Assembly: GCF_009870125.1 (NCBI RefSeq)
Contig: NC_046680.1
Span: 19,549,501-19,613,500 of the forward strand
Source of the DNA: Drosophila pseudoobscura
Lineage: Eukaryota > Arthropoda > Insecta > Diptera > Drosophilidae
Direction of reading: 5' to 3'
Length of the DNA: 64,000 nucleotides
A model generated the notes under the pieces. It did not search any database and was not told the DNA's origin. It saw nothing but the letters and a program-made list of their open reading frames with translations. Below are positions 1 to 11,600 of this stretch, piece by piece (position 1 is the first letter of the stretch; each line of letters starts with the position of its first letter). Position numbers and translations under genes: made by a program.

Positions 1-1181
1 TATAAATTTCTTTGCGCTCTGTGTCTCTATGTTTGTGTGTGAGTGTGTTAGATATACGGGATTTCCACGACAATTTTTTTTCGGCTTTCTTTTGTGCGGT
101 GTTCGCGTTGGCTGCTGGCTGGCTGCGCTGCTCGGGCCAGAGCTTCGGCTAAACGAAGAGCTAGTCTCTCTCTCTCTATCGCATAGCTCCCGCTCCCGCT
201 CCATTTCCTTCAAACTATTTCTATTCAGAAACAGTCGAAAACCCAAGACAGAAAAGCAGAATCTTGGCCAACTTTAGTTAAATATGTTCTGAAAATAATT
301 ACCAATTATTTTTCTTTAGCGTTTTCCCAGGGGTTTTCCCAAAAATTAACAAAAAGTAAGGAGTAAGAGGTAGAGAGAGCCAGGGCAGAGAGCAAAAAAG
401 GAGAGCGCTTTTGGGGAGCTAAGAGCGTGAGCGCACAAACCATTTTTGAAACAATTATTCCTTTTTTTTTTAACTAGCCCAAAAATAAACCCAAAAGAAT
501 GGATAGGTTGTCAAGCAAACAATATTCGATAATGTTTAGCCGCTAAATATAAGAGGAGCCCTAACAACAATTTCTCTATGTCTGTGCAGATTTCTAAATA
601 ATTATGTGAGCCCAAAACCAATTCAACGAAGCAACCGAATTTCCACAAATTTCCAATTTCAAGGTTAATGTGCAGCCCCAACAACAAAAACAAAAACAAC
701 AACAGCAACAACAACAACAACAACAACAAAAGCAACAACAACAACACCATCAATAACAGCTGCCATAACCATAACCCATAAGCTATCTAATGAAATTCCG
801 CAAATAGTTGATAGTCAGTCCCCAAAGTAAAATACAGTGCAAGAAAACGTGTGAAAAATATATGAAAAGTTGCAAAATATATTTGTGTCAAACATGAGCC
901 GAGGATACCCCCCATACCATATAACCCCTGCAGCCGAGGTTAACTGAATGCGATCCAGCGGCCTGGAGAGCAGCGGGACTTAGCTTAGGGGTCACTGTTC
1001 GGACAGTTCGGAGTCTTGAGGAGAGCTCAGCCAGGTCAGGATTCATGCCTCTAGCAGCAGCAGTCAGAGCCGAAGTAGCAGCAGCAGAAGAACCAGGTGC
1101 AGGAGCAGGAGCAGAAGCAAGGAGCAGATCTGTTCAGCAGGCACTGAAACTGGCGTCGGATCGGGATACGGATACGGATCA

Positions 1182-1214
<33 letters not shown>

Positions 1215-1365
1215 GCCGCAGCTGGATCTGAGCACACCAAATCCGAATCCCACACTTCTGATGATGATGGGGCCATGAGCCCATCATTACTCGCATTGAA
1301 TTGGAGTCGCAAGCGCGTCTCAAGCGGGCCTGCACCATGCTAGCACCGCCGAACCCGAGGTCAAT
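1..1365 (+). other. Upstream region and probable 5'UTR of the Nlf-1-like gene
   Basis: This stretch precedes the long open frame that begins at 1366. It holds CT-rich and A-rich DNA, a CAA/CAG repeat block (about 683-750) and a CAG run (1184-1213). There are two short upstream open frames: one starts at 894 (18 codons, ends at a TGA near 950) and one at 1045 (77 codons, ends at 1278). CAA/CAG-rich leaders are common in Drosophila neuronal genes. I could not place a transcription start: an Inr-like TCAGTC at 815-820 has no DPE match at the right distance. Part of the tract may be intron. Confidence 0.45.
1045..1278 (+). other. Upstream ORF with polyglutamine run, 77 codons
   Basis: An ATG at 1045 opens a 77-codon frame with an Ala/Glu/Gly-rich start, a run of nine Gln (CAG codons) and a short Met run before a TGA at 1276-1278. 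It lies in the same frame as the long frame starting at 1366, but at least two stops separate them. It is therefore either a translated uORF, untranslated leader, or a sign that the true N-terminus is spliced differently. CAG repeats open long frames by chance on both strands, so coding status is doubtful. Confidence 0.25.
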
Positions 1366-2691
1366 ATGCGGCCAGGACCCGGGCTGGTCGTGATGGCGCT
1401 TGCGTTTATTTCGGGGGCTCGGCGTGGCAGCAGCAGCAGCATCAGCTCAACGACGACGACGACGACAGCATCCACATCAATAGGAACAACATCAGCAGGA
1501 GCAGCGGGAGCAGTAGGAGCAGTAGGAGCAGGAGCAGCAGGAGGAACTGGAGCAACTGCAGCAGGCACAGAAGCAGGTGGACCAGGTGGAGGTGGACTGG
1601 GAGGAGGTCACAGAGGTGGAGGAGTTGGAACTGCGTTACCGTCCAGAGGCGAGTCGTCGTCATTCATTAGCAGCTCTGGCTCATATCTGCTGCCCATCTT
1701 TCTGCCCCACCATCTCGACTTGTACCGTCGGCCCACGCCCCAGGCCATCTACCAGCTGCCACCCACTTACCAGCACGCCCACGCCCACGACCACGACGAT
1801 CCGCGTGCCCGCACCGAGGCCCTCAGCGCGAGGCTACAGCGTCGAAGGCGACGCGAGCGCAGCCTCAGTAGCGATATTGTTGGCAGGGCTGGAGGGACAG
1901 GCAGTGGAGCGAGAGCAGGAACGGGGACGGGAACGAGGACTGAGTCCAGCAACGAGGAGGAGGAGACCGAACAGGAGCCAGAGGAAAGCGGTCTGCCAGT
2001 GCAGTATTCATCCTCACAAGCGTTAGACGAGGACGAGGACATCTTTGCCCTTGTGGCCGAGGACGATTTGCTTTCCGAAGAGTCCTTCGATCGCTTGATA
2101 AAGCTCAACGAGGACGTGGACGAGGAGGATAAGCTCACGGAAGAGGATTACAATATCCAGCAGCAGCCGCATCAGCAACAGCACGAGCCAGTCAAAGAGT
2201 TGGAGGCGGATACCGAGACAGAGACGGAAACAGAAACGGAGACGGAGACGGAGCCGGAGCAACAGCAGCGGGACGAGAGCAGCCTGATTGATGAGAGTGT
2301 CCTGCAGCACAGCGACAACAACAGCCCGAAGGAGTTTCCTTCCACCAACAGCAACAGTAAAAGCAACAGCAACAGCAACAACAATAATAACAACAAGAGA
2401 GAAGCTACCGGCAACATTCTTGATGCCCAGGCGGCTCAGCTGATTGGTCACAAGGATAACAGCTGGTCCGGCGGCGCCTTTAGCGCCACCGCTGCAGTGG
2501 CCGTAGCCGGGTCAGCGTCAGCGGCAGCGGCAGCAGAAGCCAGAACAGCAGGAGGCGGGCCAGCAAGATCCCTGCCAGACCCCGTGGAGCTGAAGAAGAG
2601 TATACTCGGCACTGCGTCCTCATTAACACGCCTTAATCCTTGGATATCAGCCTGTGATCTGGCACAGCCGGGCACAGGCACCGACTTGCAG
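1366..2691 (+). CDS. Nlf-1: Nlf-1-like coding exon 1: low-complexity N-terminal region
   Basis: The exon gives 442 codons and ends in CTG CAG before GTGAGT, phase 0. It starts with a mildly hydrophobic stretch, then Ser/Thr, Ala/Gly and Gly-rich runs, a possible membrane segment near residues 96-113 (SGSYLLPIFLPHH), an acidic region, a Glu-Thr dipeptide run, and Gln, Ser-Asn and Asn runs. No folded domain is visible. Codon usage outside the repeats is GC-rich at third positions, as expected for real coding sequence. An in-frame stop lies upstream at 1276, so the ATG at 1366 is the first usable start in this exon, but an upstream coding exon cannot be excluded. Confidence 0.65.
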
Positions 2692-5600
2692 GTGAGTCCC
2701 CACACCCCCAAGGACACTCTGTGAACTTTAATTTGCCCCTTATTCTACATTATTCCGTAGCCAGAAGCAGGGAAGTACAATTATACGGCATCCCTTTGGT
2801 CTTCTCTTCGGGATAATGGCCTTGAGCGCAAGTCTCAATCAATTCCGTACTTGGTGCGGGCATCGCGGCTATGTAGGCTGCCCTCCTCCCAACCGACAAC
2901 AGGACAGGGATTGCTGTGTCCTTGGTTCCCTGTTGCAGCCACCCACTCACTCAAACTGTCAAGAAATTGACAACAATGCACAGCTTAAGTGCATACAAAT
3001 ACTCACCCACACTCAAACAGAGCGTGAGGAACAGGAGGGGGGCTGGCGGCGGCGGGTGAAACACCCACAAAGACGTACTCAAATACATGTACAAATTGTA
3101 TGCATTTCAAGGGATTCCTATTGCCAAACGACTTGAAGGGGTCCCTCTGTCCCTGTTCCTGTCCCTGGCCACCTCGACTCGGCAATATTGAAAGCTGTGT
3201 CAATTGTTGTTGGCCCTAAGCCTTCGCCTTTTATTTCCAAAGAAAGTTCAGCAGAACTAAAACCTGCGGAAACTGCTTCCAAGAGATTTGTTGTCGACTT
3301 CTGCGAGAATTGCAAAAAGCATGCTCATAGATGTATGGCTTGTATGGCTACCCGCTGCGAAATGAATTAAAATTCATTGCCTACTTTTGCGAGCGATTCA
3401 TCGATGAGAAAAAATTTGATTAAACCCTGGAATATGTATACAATTTGTACTAAAATTGAAAAGCTTATGGCTGTTTGTGTGCCATACTATTTTGCTTTTC
3501 AAGATATTATGTAGATGTTAAGTTTAGCAGGCGGAAACTTTAACTTTTGCCGAGGGAAACGGAAGCTCGAACAAAGGCGTTTTTTATACTATTATTATTA
3601 GGGGGGTTTCTCGCCATCGAGCCAGGCACTTTTCTCTTGTTGGCTTGCCACTCAAACTGCCAAAGGAAAAAGTGATTTTCAGTTTTTCTTCGTTATTTTC
3701 CTTGTGACAATTGCGGGGCCCCCAGCTAGGACCACTTCAGATTCCACGACAGTTTCATCATCATCGTCGTCATTATTGCCTGTGCTGGCAGCTGACAAAA
3801 ACGAGCTGCAAATCAACGAAAATGCCTTTGCAATTGTGGCAGAGTGAGACAGAGACACAGAGAGAGAGAGAGAGAGAGGTAGAGAGGGAGAGAGAGAGAA
3901 GAAGGATATAGAGTGAGAGAGACCATCCATCGGGCCCTTTCAAATTGATTCTCTTTTTTTTTTGGTCTTATTCCTTTTTGGTTGTCTGCCAAAAATCCTT
4001 GCTAACCACTCACCTATGGAATGCAATTCCGCTGCTGTTCCACTTCTACCCGCGTCCACTTCCCTTCTCTCCACACTCAATTGGCTCTGCCAAGTCTAAT
4101 TCAGATTTTAATATTTATTAATGTATTCTTGCAACTGCCATTTGCCCAAATGCAAATTTAATTGAATTGAAATTGGCCAAACTTTCGTTTCGTTTTTTTG
4201 TGTTTTTTTCTTCTCAGGAGATGCCGCAATCGGATGAGGTTTTATTTGTTGCTCTGATCCCCGACTGACAAACAATTAGCCCCAACCTCGAATTCCAATT
4301 ACTTGGGACTATTGATTTTCCCGTCATCAGGTGGCAGGAGAGAAAGTTCTTTTCCTAGCCAAGTGTCTGTCATTCTGCCAGCCTGCCGGCAATTAAATAA
4401 TTAAGTCAATCAGACCATTTGAAGGCATTTAAGTAGAACAGCCGCCAGAACTTGCCTGGCCATGTGGTGGGGCAAAGTGAAAAATAATTCAACTTATCGC
4501 ATCTATTTGATGGCCTTCCACGAACGATGCAGCAGACTGGAGGAGCTCTCCTCCTCTTTACATTAGAAATCAAGTTTTTGTGGGGTATATTTTTTCCTTT
4601 TAAAGTCTGCTTTTACGGAAAGATTTTCATCTTGAAGAAATATTTTTGTTAGATAACAAATTATTGTACATTCAACTATAGGTTCATTTTCATTGCAAGT
4701 AGATACGAGAGGAAGCTCTTTAATAGACAGGTCCGCCAGATTCAGCGCCTTCATCTCCGTTGCTGTCTTTTCCCCTTGCCTGATTTTCTCTCAACAGAGT
4801 ATGAAACATGGGAAAGCAAAAGAGCAAAGGTCTGATCTGGATCAAAGTACATCGCAAAGACCTGTTCACCAGCGAGTGACAGCAGAGATTTTCTCAAACA
4901 ATTTTAATTTGGCCTTGTCTCCGGGGCAATTCCGGCTGGTTTAGAGCTGCAAATTAGCAAACATTTCTCCAATTTCCATGTCAGGAGTGGACAAAGCCCT
5001 TTCCCAGCCATCACTCCCCCGTTCGACTGCCCCCTTAATGCTCCCTTTCGAGAATGTCCTGCCTCAGAGTCCTTTGCAAGAGCCAGTGCAGAATTTATGA
5101 TGAGGCGAATGGCAAGTGGCAGCATTCAGGCTGTGGCCTGTTGATGTGTTGATGCCACTGCAGAGGCGGCTGCAGCGGCAGCGGCAGCGGCAGTGCCAGC
5201 CTGTCCTGTCCCCCACTCGTGTCGAGTGCTGGGCCAGGGCCTTAGAGGGCTTACGACGGAGGGAGTCTGTCCCGGTCCCTGCTGCGTGGCTGCAATGCAT
5301 AGTGAGGCATGGCTGCTGTGGCACTCAGGACCTGCCACGAGTGCTTGCCAAGTGCGATTCGAATTGTGGCTCAGTTAGCCAGTGGAGTAGCAGGAGAGTG
5401 TGAAGGAAAAGCCATGTTCATCTGATCGCTGGAAAGTGGCAGGATCTCACTTCACGATACACTGGTTGTACGATAGTCGTGCTTTGGTGCAATTCAAAGC
5501 TTTGCTTCCTCCATGTCGCGTAATCGCCTCTTTGTCCAGAGTAATCTCCATGTCGAGCATCCTTTGCTACCTTTTATTGCGCTCCGCTTTATGATCCACT

Positions 5601-8600
5601 GCTTTTGCTCTGCCATTTGTTTTTTTGCAGCTCTGGAGTGTAGGATTGGAGTGGAAATTGCAACTCAGAAAACAGAAAACAGCAAACAAATTTGTATTGG
5701 TTTCATTCAACTCTTAGCTAGCTCCAGTTTCAGTTTCAGTTTCAATCCCCTCCAATTCAATTAAAACAACCTCTGCCTTTGTTGAATTTAATACGAAATT
5801 CTATGGAACACTCACACCTACATATGTGCATATGTGTGTGTGCAGTTGGCCCGACCGCCCTTATGTTGGTTAAACTACTGCAGGGACGGTTCCGCAGCCC
5901 CCGGCCGTAGCATTGCAGGTCGGAGCAGGGCGACTGTTTATTTGTGTCAAGGATGTGTACAAAATCAATTATTTTGTAAGCAGTTGGCGGCTGTTGCTGG
6001 TACTTTTGGTGCTGCTAGTGCTGCTGGTGCTGCTGGTGATGGTGCTACTGCAAGTCGCTGCCTCCGATTACATCATGCCCAGCAACACCACCCAGCCAGA
6101 CCAAGTCAGACACAAACAAAGCCGAAAACTGTCATAAACTGTCCGCCTTCGGGCAAATGGTTTCCAGAACTAAGGAACTGATAAATGCTGTCTGCCATCC
6201 AAAGAGAGCTCCCCTCCAAATCGTTTAATGTAACAGCGTGGATTTCCTTGTTTTAGCTTCATATACATATAAATGAAATGATGAGTTAAAATTGCAATAA
6301 AAAAATTCCACCAATCCATCGAATTCTCAGTAATGTTTTCCACATCTTCGAAAAGAATCGTCTATAAAGCTGGACCTCAAATGGTGACACATTAGTCGGT
6401 GCCAGGGACCGGGACTTGGACGGGGACCGAGCTCAATTAGTTGGCAGCACAATTAGCCCGGCTAAGATGTCTGGTTGCGGTTCACAATCGCCTTCCAGTT
6501 GGTTCGTGACTGAAACGCTTGAATGTTAATTGCCCGCAATTTGCATTTTGAGCCTGTCAAATGGCACATGAGGCAGGAACTTTGTGCAAGTCGAGACGGC
6601 CAGAGTGAGAGGTGCATTGATTGGCCCATTAAGGAAAAAGAGGTAACACAACGTTCGGTGTCCCTTTGTGATACTTGAATGCAATGTCCAGGCTAAATAC
6701 ACAAAACAATTAAATTAGCCCCCAAAGGGTGGCCCAAAGGTCGGGGCCTGCTAACGGGAGCCCCATCATCCAACACGGGGCTAATGCAATTATGCGCTGC
6801 GTCGACCCGGACACTCGCTTTGACTCTGCCTCTGGCTCTGGCTCTGGCTCTGGGTCTGGCTCTGTCTCTGGTTCTGGCTCGGGGTTCTCTCAGCACGTCA
6901 AGTGCCAGGGGAATGGAGCGCGCACTAAGTGGAGCACTGCTGCAGTGCATCCCCAACCACATTCCCAGTCCCCATCCCCAACCCCATCCCCATCCCAATC
7001 CCATTTCCTTCTATTTCATTTGGGTATCTCATTTCTGCCGGCGCTGAGCGTAAATTATTCAATGAGCATTGTTTGAGTAAAAGTTGCAAAATGAATTTCT
7101 ACTCAAGAATTTCATTACGAGTTCGAAAACAAGCAAATGCTGAATACAGAAGGGGATCTAGAGTGGTGAAAGATGGAGTGAACGAAAGGGAATATAGACA
7201 ATGGCCAGGGTCCCCACCGGTGGGCCCACCACCTCCCCAGCCCCCCCTGCTAGCCCAGGGCTTCTTTTTGTTGCCGCCTGTCCACAGTTGTCCACATGTT
7301 TACATCTCATTTCATTAAATTCATTCAACTTATTGTTGTCATTAGAGAGGGTAAGGGGAGGTGATAGAGAGAATACCCCACACATGCACAATACACCTCC
7401 TATACACATGCAAAGCACCGGTGAACGTTTGACAAATTAATTTTGATAAAATTGTATGGAATAACGACAGGCGCCGGCCCTTTCTCTTGTGAGTGTGTGC
7501 GCGCGGGTGTTAGCCAAACAAATATGTGATGTGACAGACAGACAGACAGGTGCGTCCCTGAATATCCCTTTTGATACCCCCCACCCCACCACCCTTCTCG
7601 TTTCCATATTTTTTTCTGGGCGCGGTTTTTTCCCGAATTTCCGGCGTTGTTTGCCCGATAATGGGGGCCTTGTGGCCATATAGATGGATTGATATATGCA
7701 TAAATAATGAGTGATAAATACACGAGACGCTGTTTAAATATGATTAAATTGATGGGCGCCCGGCAGGTCTGCCCCTCTGACACCCCGTCACCCCGCCAAA
7801 CAAGCCACCCCGGCAACCTCTTCAATCTACTGCCTGCCTGCTGCTCGAGTTGATCGATTGCCTTTGATAATGGGGCACAAAACATAATTTCTGCATTATT
7901 GCATTAGCTTCAAAGCGTAATCAGGCATCTGTTCGTGCGTACGTGTGTATGTGTGTGTGGGTGTGTGTGTTTGAAAAGGACATAAGATGCGTAAATATTT
8001 GACCCGATAAGGAAGCGGCTTGAATGTGTAGAAGTTTAAACGTTCAAAGAAAACAAAAGAAAGCCAAACACTCAAGCTGGTAATTGCCATCAAATCAGAT
8101 CCAAGTCCATGGAAAATTGTCCCAAATCTCGGCAAAAAACACTCCATAAGGACCTGCACAATCCGACTCTCTGTTTAGCTGTCTTTAGTTGCGTGCTGAA
8201 ACACTTTGTCTCATTCGAGTAGACCTTGGGGAGTATTCCCTGAATTATGCACGAACTGTAATTGTCCCGAGTGGAAGTGCTGACAGGACGCTCCGGTTCG
8301 CTCCTGCTCGGGATTTTGCACAGTTTTCCCTATTTTATTTGTATTTCTTTCTTTCTTCTTCTACTCTCCCACATACACACTAATTTGACGGCTCACAAGT
8401 GCCAAGAGAGGACCAGCAAGAGTAGAGGTGCCTTGGTGTTGGTTGGGCAAACAATTTCCGCTTTATTTGCATTAGATTTCCGCTGGTGAAAACGTTGCTT
8501 TTCCCGTTTTCCCTTTTGCCTGCCAATTGCACATTGAAAATTGTTGCATAATTGTGGAGAAGACCCACTGAGTGGAGGGGTGCAGCGGTAGCGCTCCTGA

Positions 8601-11600
8601 GCTGCAGGATTACACTTGTTATGCAAAGCAATGCAGCTGGCAAATGCGTGCAGAGCAGATCGACTATGTGCAAAACAATGCGAAATGGCTGCCACTGCAA
8701 CTGAATCTCAACGAGCAGGCGGCAACCGAGACTGAGAGGGAGAGAGAGAGACGAAAGGTATGTGCCTACGACTGTGCGGGGGTTGTGGGGGCGGTGTGGC
8801 CAGGCCTCGGCCTGGTGCCTGTTTATGATTTTGACAACAAAACGGCAACGAATCCAACGAGCATCAAGGTAAAATGACAAGGGAGGTTTCGGGCAGCACT
8901 ACCACTGCCATGTGACAAACAATTTGCCTACGCCCTATGTCTTCCCGGCCCTCCGCCCCCCGGCCACGCCTGTCCCGTGCGGCCTGCCAGCCACGTCAAC
9001 GCGGCCATGTGTCTGTGTCAGTGTCTGTGTCTGCGTTTGTGCCTTTGCCTGTCGTCGTGTGGGTGTGTGTGCGTGCCCACTCTTTCTTTCTCTCGCCCCC
9101 AGTATCCGTGTCGCCTGTCACATTTTTACGCTTTTGCACAACACATCTACACTTCTTGCGCTGACACACTGCATAAATACGTAAGGGAACTGTCGGACTA
9201 AACGAATATTTGATACCTCCAAGGGACTGCTCACAGTCCTGACTGGCGGGACGGCTGGTTTGCCTCGCAACTCTCAACAGTAGATATAAGGCAAATGAAT
9301 GCCATTTTATCGATCATTAGCCGCTGAACAACAGCAAAGGGGGGCAATGATGCAAAGCTGCTCTCTTTCCTCAAAGAATGTTATACCCTGCTAGTGCAGG
9401 GTGTCTATCGCACACATTTGTATGCATGCATTTGAAATTTTGAGTGCTGCCTGCGACATGTTCTTGGCCTGTTGTTGTTTCCATTGGCGTTGCCGTTGCC
9501 GTTGCGTTGCCGTTGCAGTTGCATTCTTTTTTTGCCCCAGCTTGAATTGTTGACAGGCGTTAAAATTTGACACACACATACGCTCGGGCGTAGCAGCATA
9601 TGTGTGGTGACTACGAGTGTGTGTGCGAGAGTACATTGTTTGAATTGCCCGTCGAGGTTAAGCTGTAACATTTAAAGTGTTGTCGGTTCCGTTTGCCGTT
9701 TGCCGCTTGCCGCTTGTTCTGGTTGCTCCACTCGCAGATGCTGTAAATGTTGCAGTTGTTGTAACAGTAACTATAGCTATAGCTATAGCTGTAGCTGTTG
9801 GTGTTTAGCTCAAGTGCACTTTGGCCCCAGAAGTTGACGTTCCTGTTGTTCCGGCCAGATTTCTATTGCCTTCAAGCCGGCGCCTTTGCTTTGAATAATA
9901 TTTTTCCTGGCCTCTCCCTTCGTCGGAGTGTATATGTATGAGTGTATTCCCTAATCAAGGCAGTACTTGCTTAAGCCATGTAAGGGTAAAAGGATTGGTG
10001 GTCCAGAGGCAGCGACGGAGACACACATCCATCTGAATACATTTGTACGCTGATTGTCGCTTGGCCTAAACTGTCATGGGTCAAGTGGTACAGCCACATC
10101 TCCTCTTGCTGCAACAGATCAGGCCCCCATCCGACCCGTTCTTGTCTGTGGCTGACATCATTGTTAGGACAGTCCGTTTTCATTGTCTAAGCATTTAGGA
10201 ACTCGGGCCGGGCCGGGCCGGGTCGGGCCCCCTTCGTGGCTTATTAGACATTGTGGCCCCGCCTCTTACAACCTGCCACAAAGGATCACAACCACAAAGG
10301 CCATGCTCAGCTATCTACACATATGTATGTATGAGTGCCTCTGTGTGTCGTCCGTGTAGTGGTAGGCGTTGGCCATTAGCCATAATGCATACTCCATTAT
10401 GCCAGGTCTTTGTTTAAGCTTTTTGCTCCTCCTACTCCTACTCCTTCTCACTTTTTATTTGGTGTGTGCAATGTCCTGCAGAGAAGAGACAGACCAGCAG
10501 GCCTGATTGGAAAAGCCTCTCATGCAACTTGTTGTTTCGGCTACAATGCCAACCCCCGGCTGTCCGTCACTTTCAGGTCCACAGCAAAGTTAATGACAAC
10601 TTGAAAAGGAATACTTTGGCCCATGATAGAGAGAGAGAGAGATGGCCAAAGCCAAAACGAAAGGAGAGGACGAGAGAAATGCGCTGACCTGGACTCATGA
10701 ATGTTTCATCCTGCGGCCATGTGCACTTTGCCATTCCTCTGCACCCGTCCAAGGCCCATGTCCATGTTCATGCTGTTCTCTGCTCTGCTCTGTATTGAAA
10801 TTCCTGTTGCAATTTCAGTTATCCCCAGACCAGATATGAATATTTCATGTCCTCCTCACTGACATTCCAACTGCATTCAATATGCTCCACGTGTGTGACT
10901 CTGGGTTTGTTTGTGGGTCTCTCCGGGCTGCAGGACCACTAGGATTTTGACACTTTTCAGTTGCATGAAACAATCAGGAAATATTAGGGCCTGCCTGAAT
11001 AAATACTGATGATGATACTTACGAGTATGTTGGAGCGAATCGAAAATTCAGCCTTAGTCTGCTCTGCACTTCCGAGAGATAAAACAATGCCAACTCAATC
11101 TATAAGTCCCCTCTTCTTCAGAAATTATCTCAGCTTTCTCTTGTTTTTAAATGGAATATTCACAGCTTAATTTTTAATCGGTTTTAGTGGAGCTTCAATT
11201 TGAAATGATTCTCATTACCAAGTTTCGCATAATGAAGTAGAAGAGAAAGTTTTAGAAAGTTTTCCAGAAGAGTGGGAACCGTCAAAAGAGAAGGCCGTCA
11301 AAGGCTGGACGCTGAGACGGGGTTCGCTGATAGGCTTCGCTGTGCAACCTTTTTCCCCCCTCCCCCGGAAAAAAGCTCTGATACACAAATTGTAATTTCT
11401 TATTTCGCCTGCTGTGAATTTAAGAATTTATCTTTACCCCTGCATTGTGTGTGGGATGTGTCCATTCCCTGCCAGTGGCCTCTTCCGTTGGCCATCCGCC
11501 ATCCTTTCCCCTTCCTGGGGCCGCATTGTTGTGCATTGGGCCACAGCTGGTCGGCCATTAAATCAACAATGGCTGCCTGTACACGTGCTCCTCTCTCTGT

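Noticed and set aside
511..753. Poly-Leu minus-strand frame
   Set aside because: It is the antisense of a CAA/CAG repeat in the Nlf-1 leader.
7400..7885. 161-codon minus-strand open frame in Nlf-1 intron 1
   Set aside because: Composition is random-like, with no conserved features, splice context or promoter.
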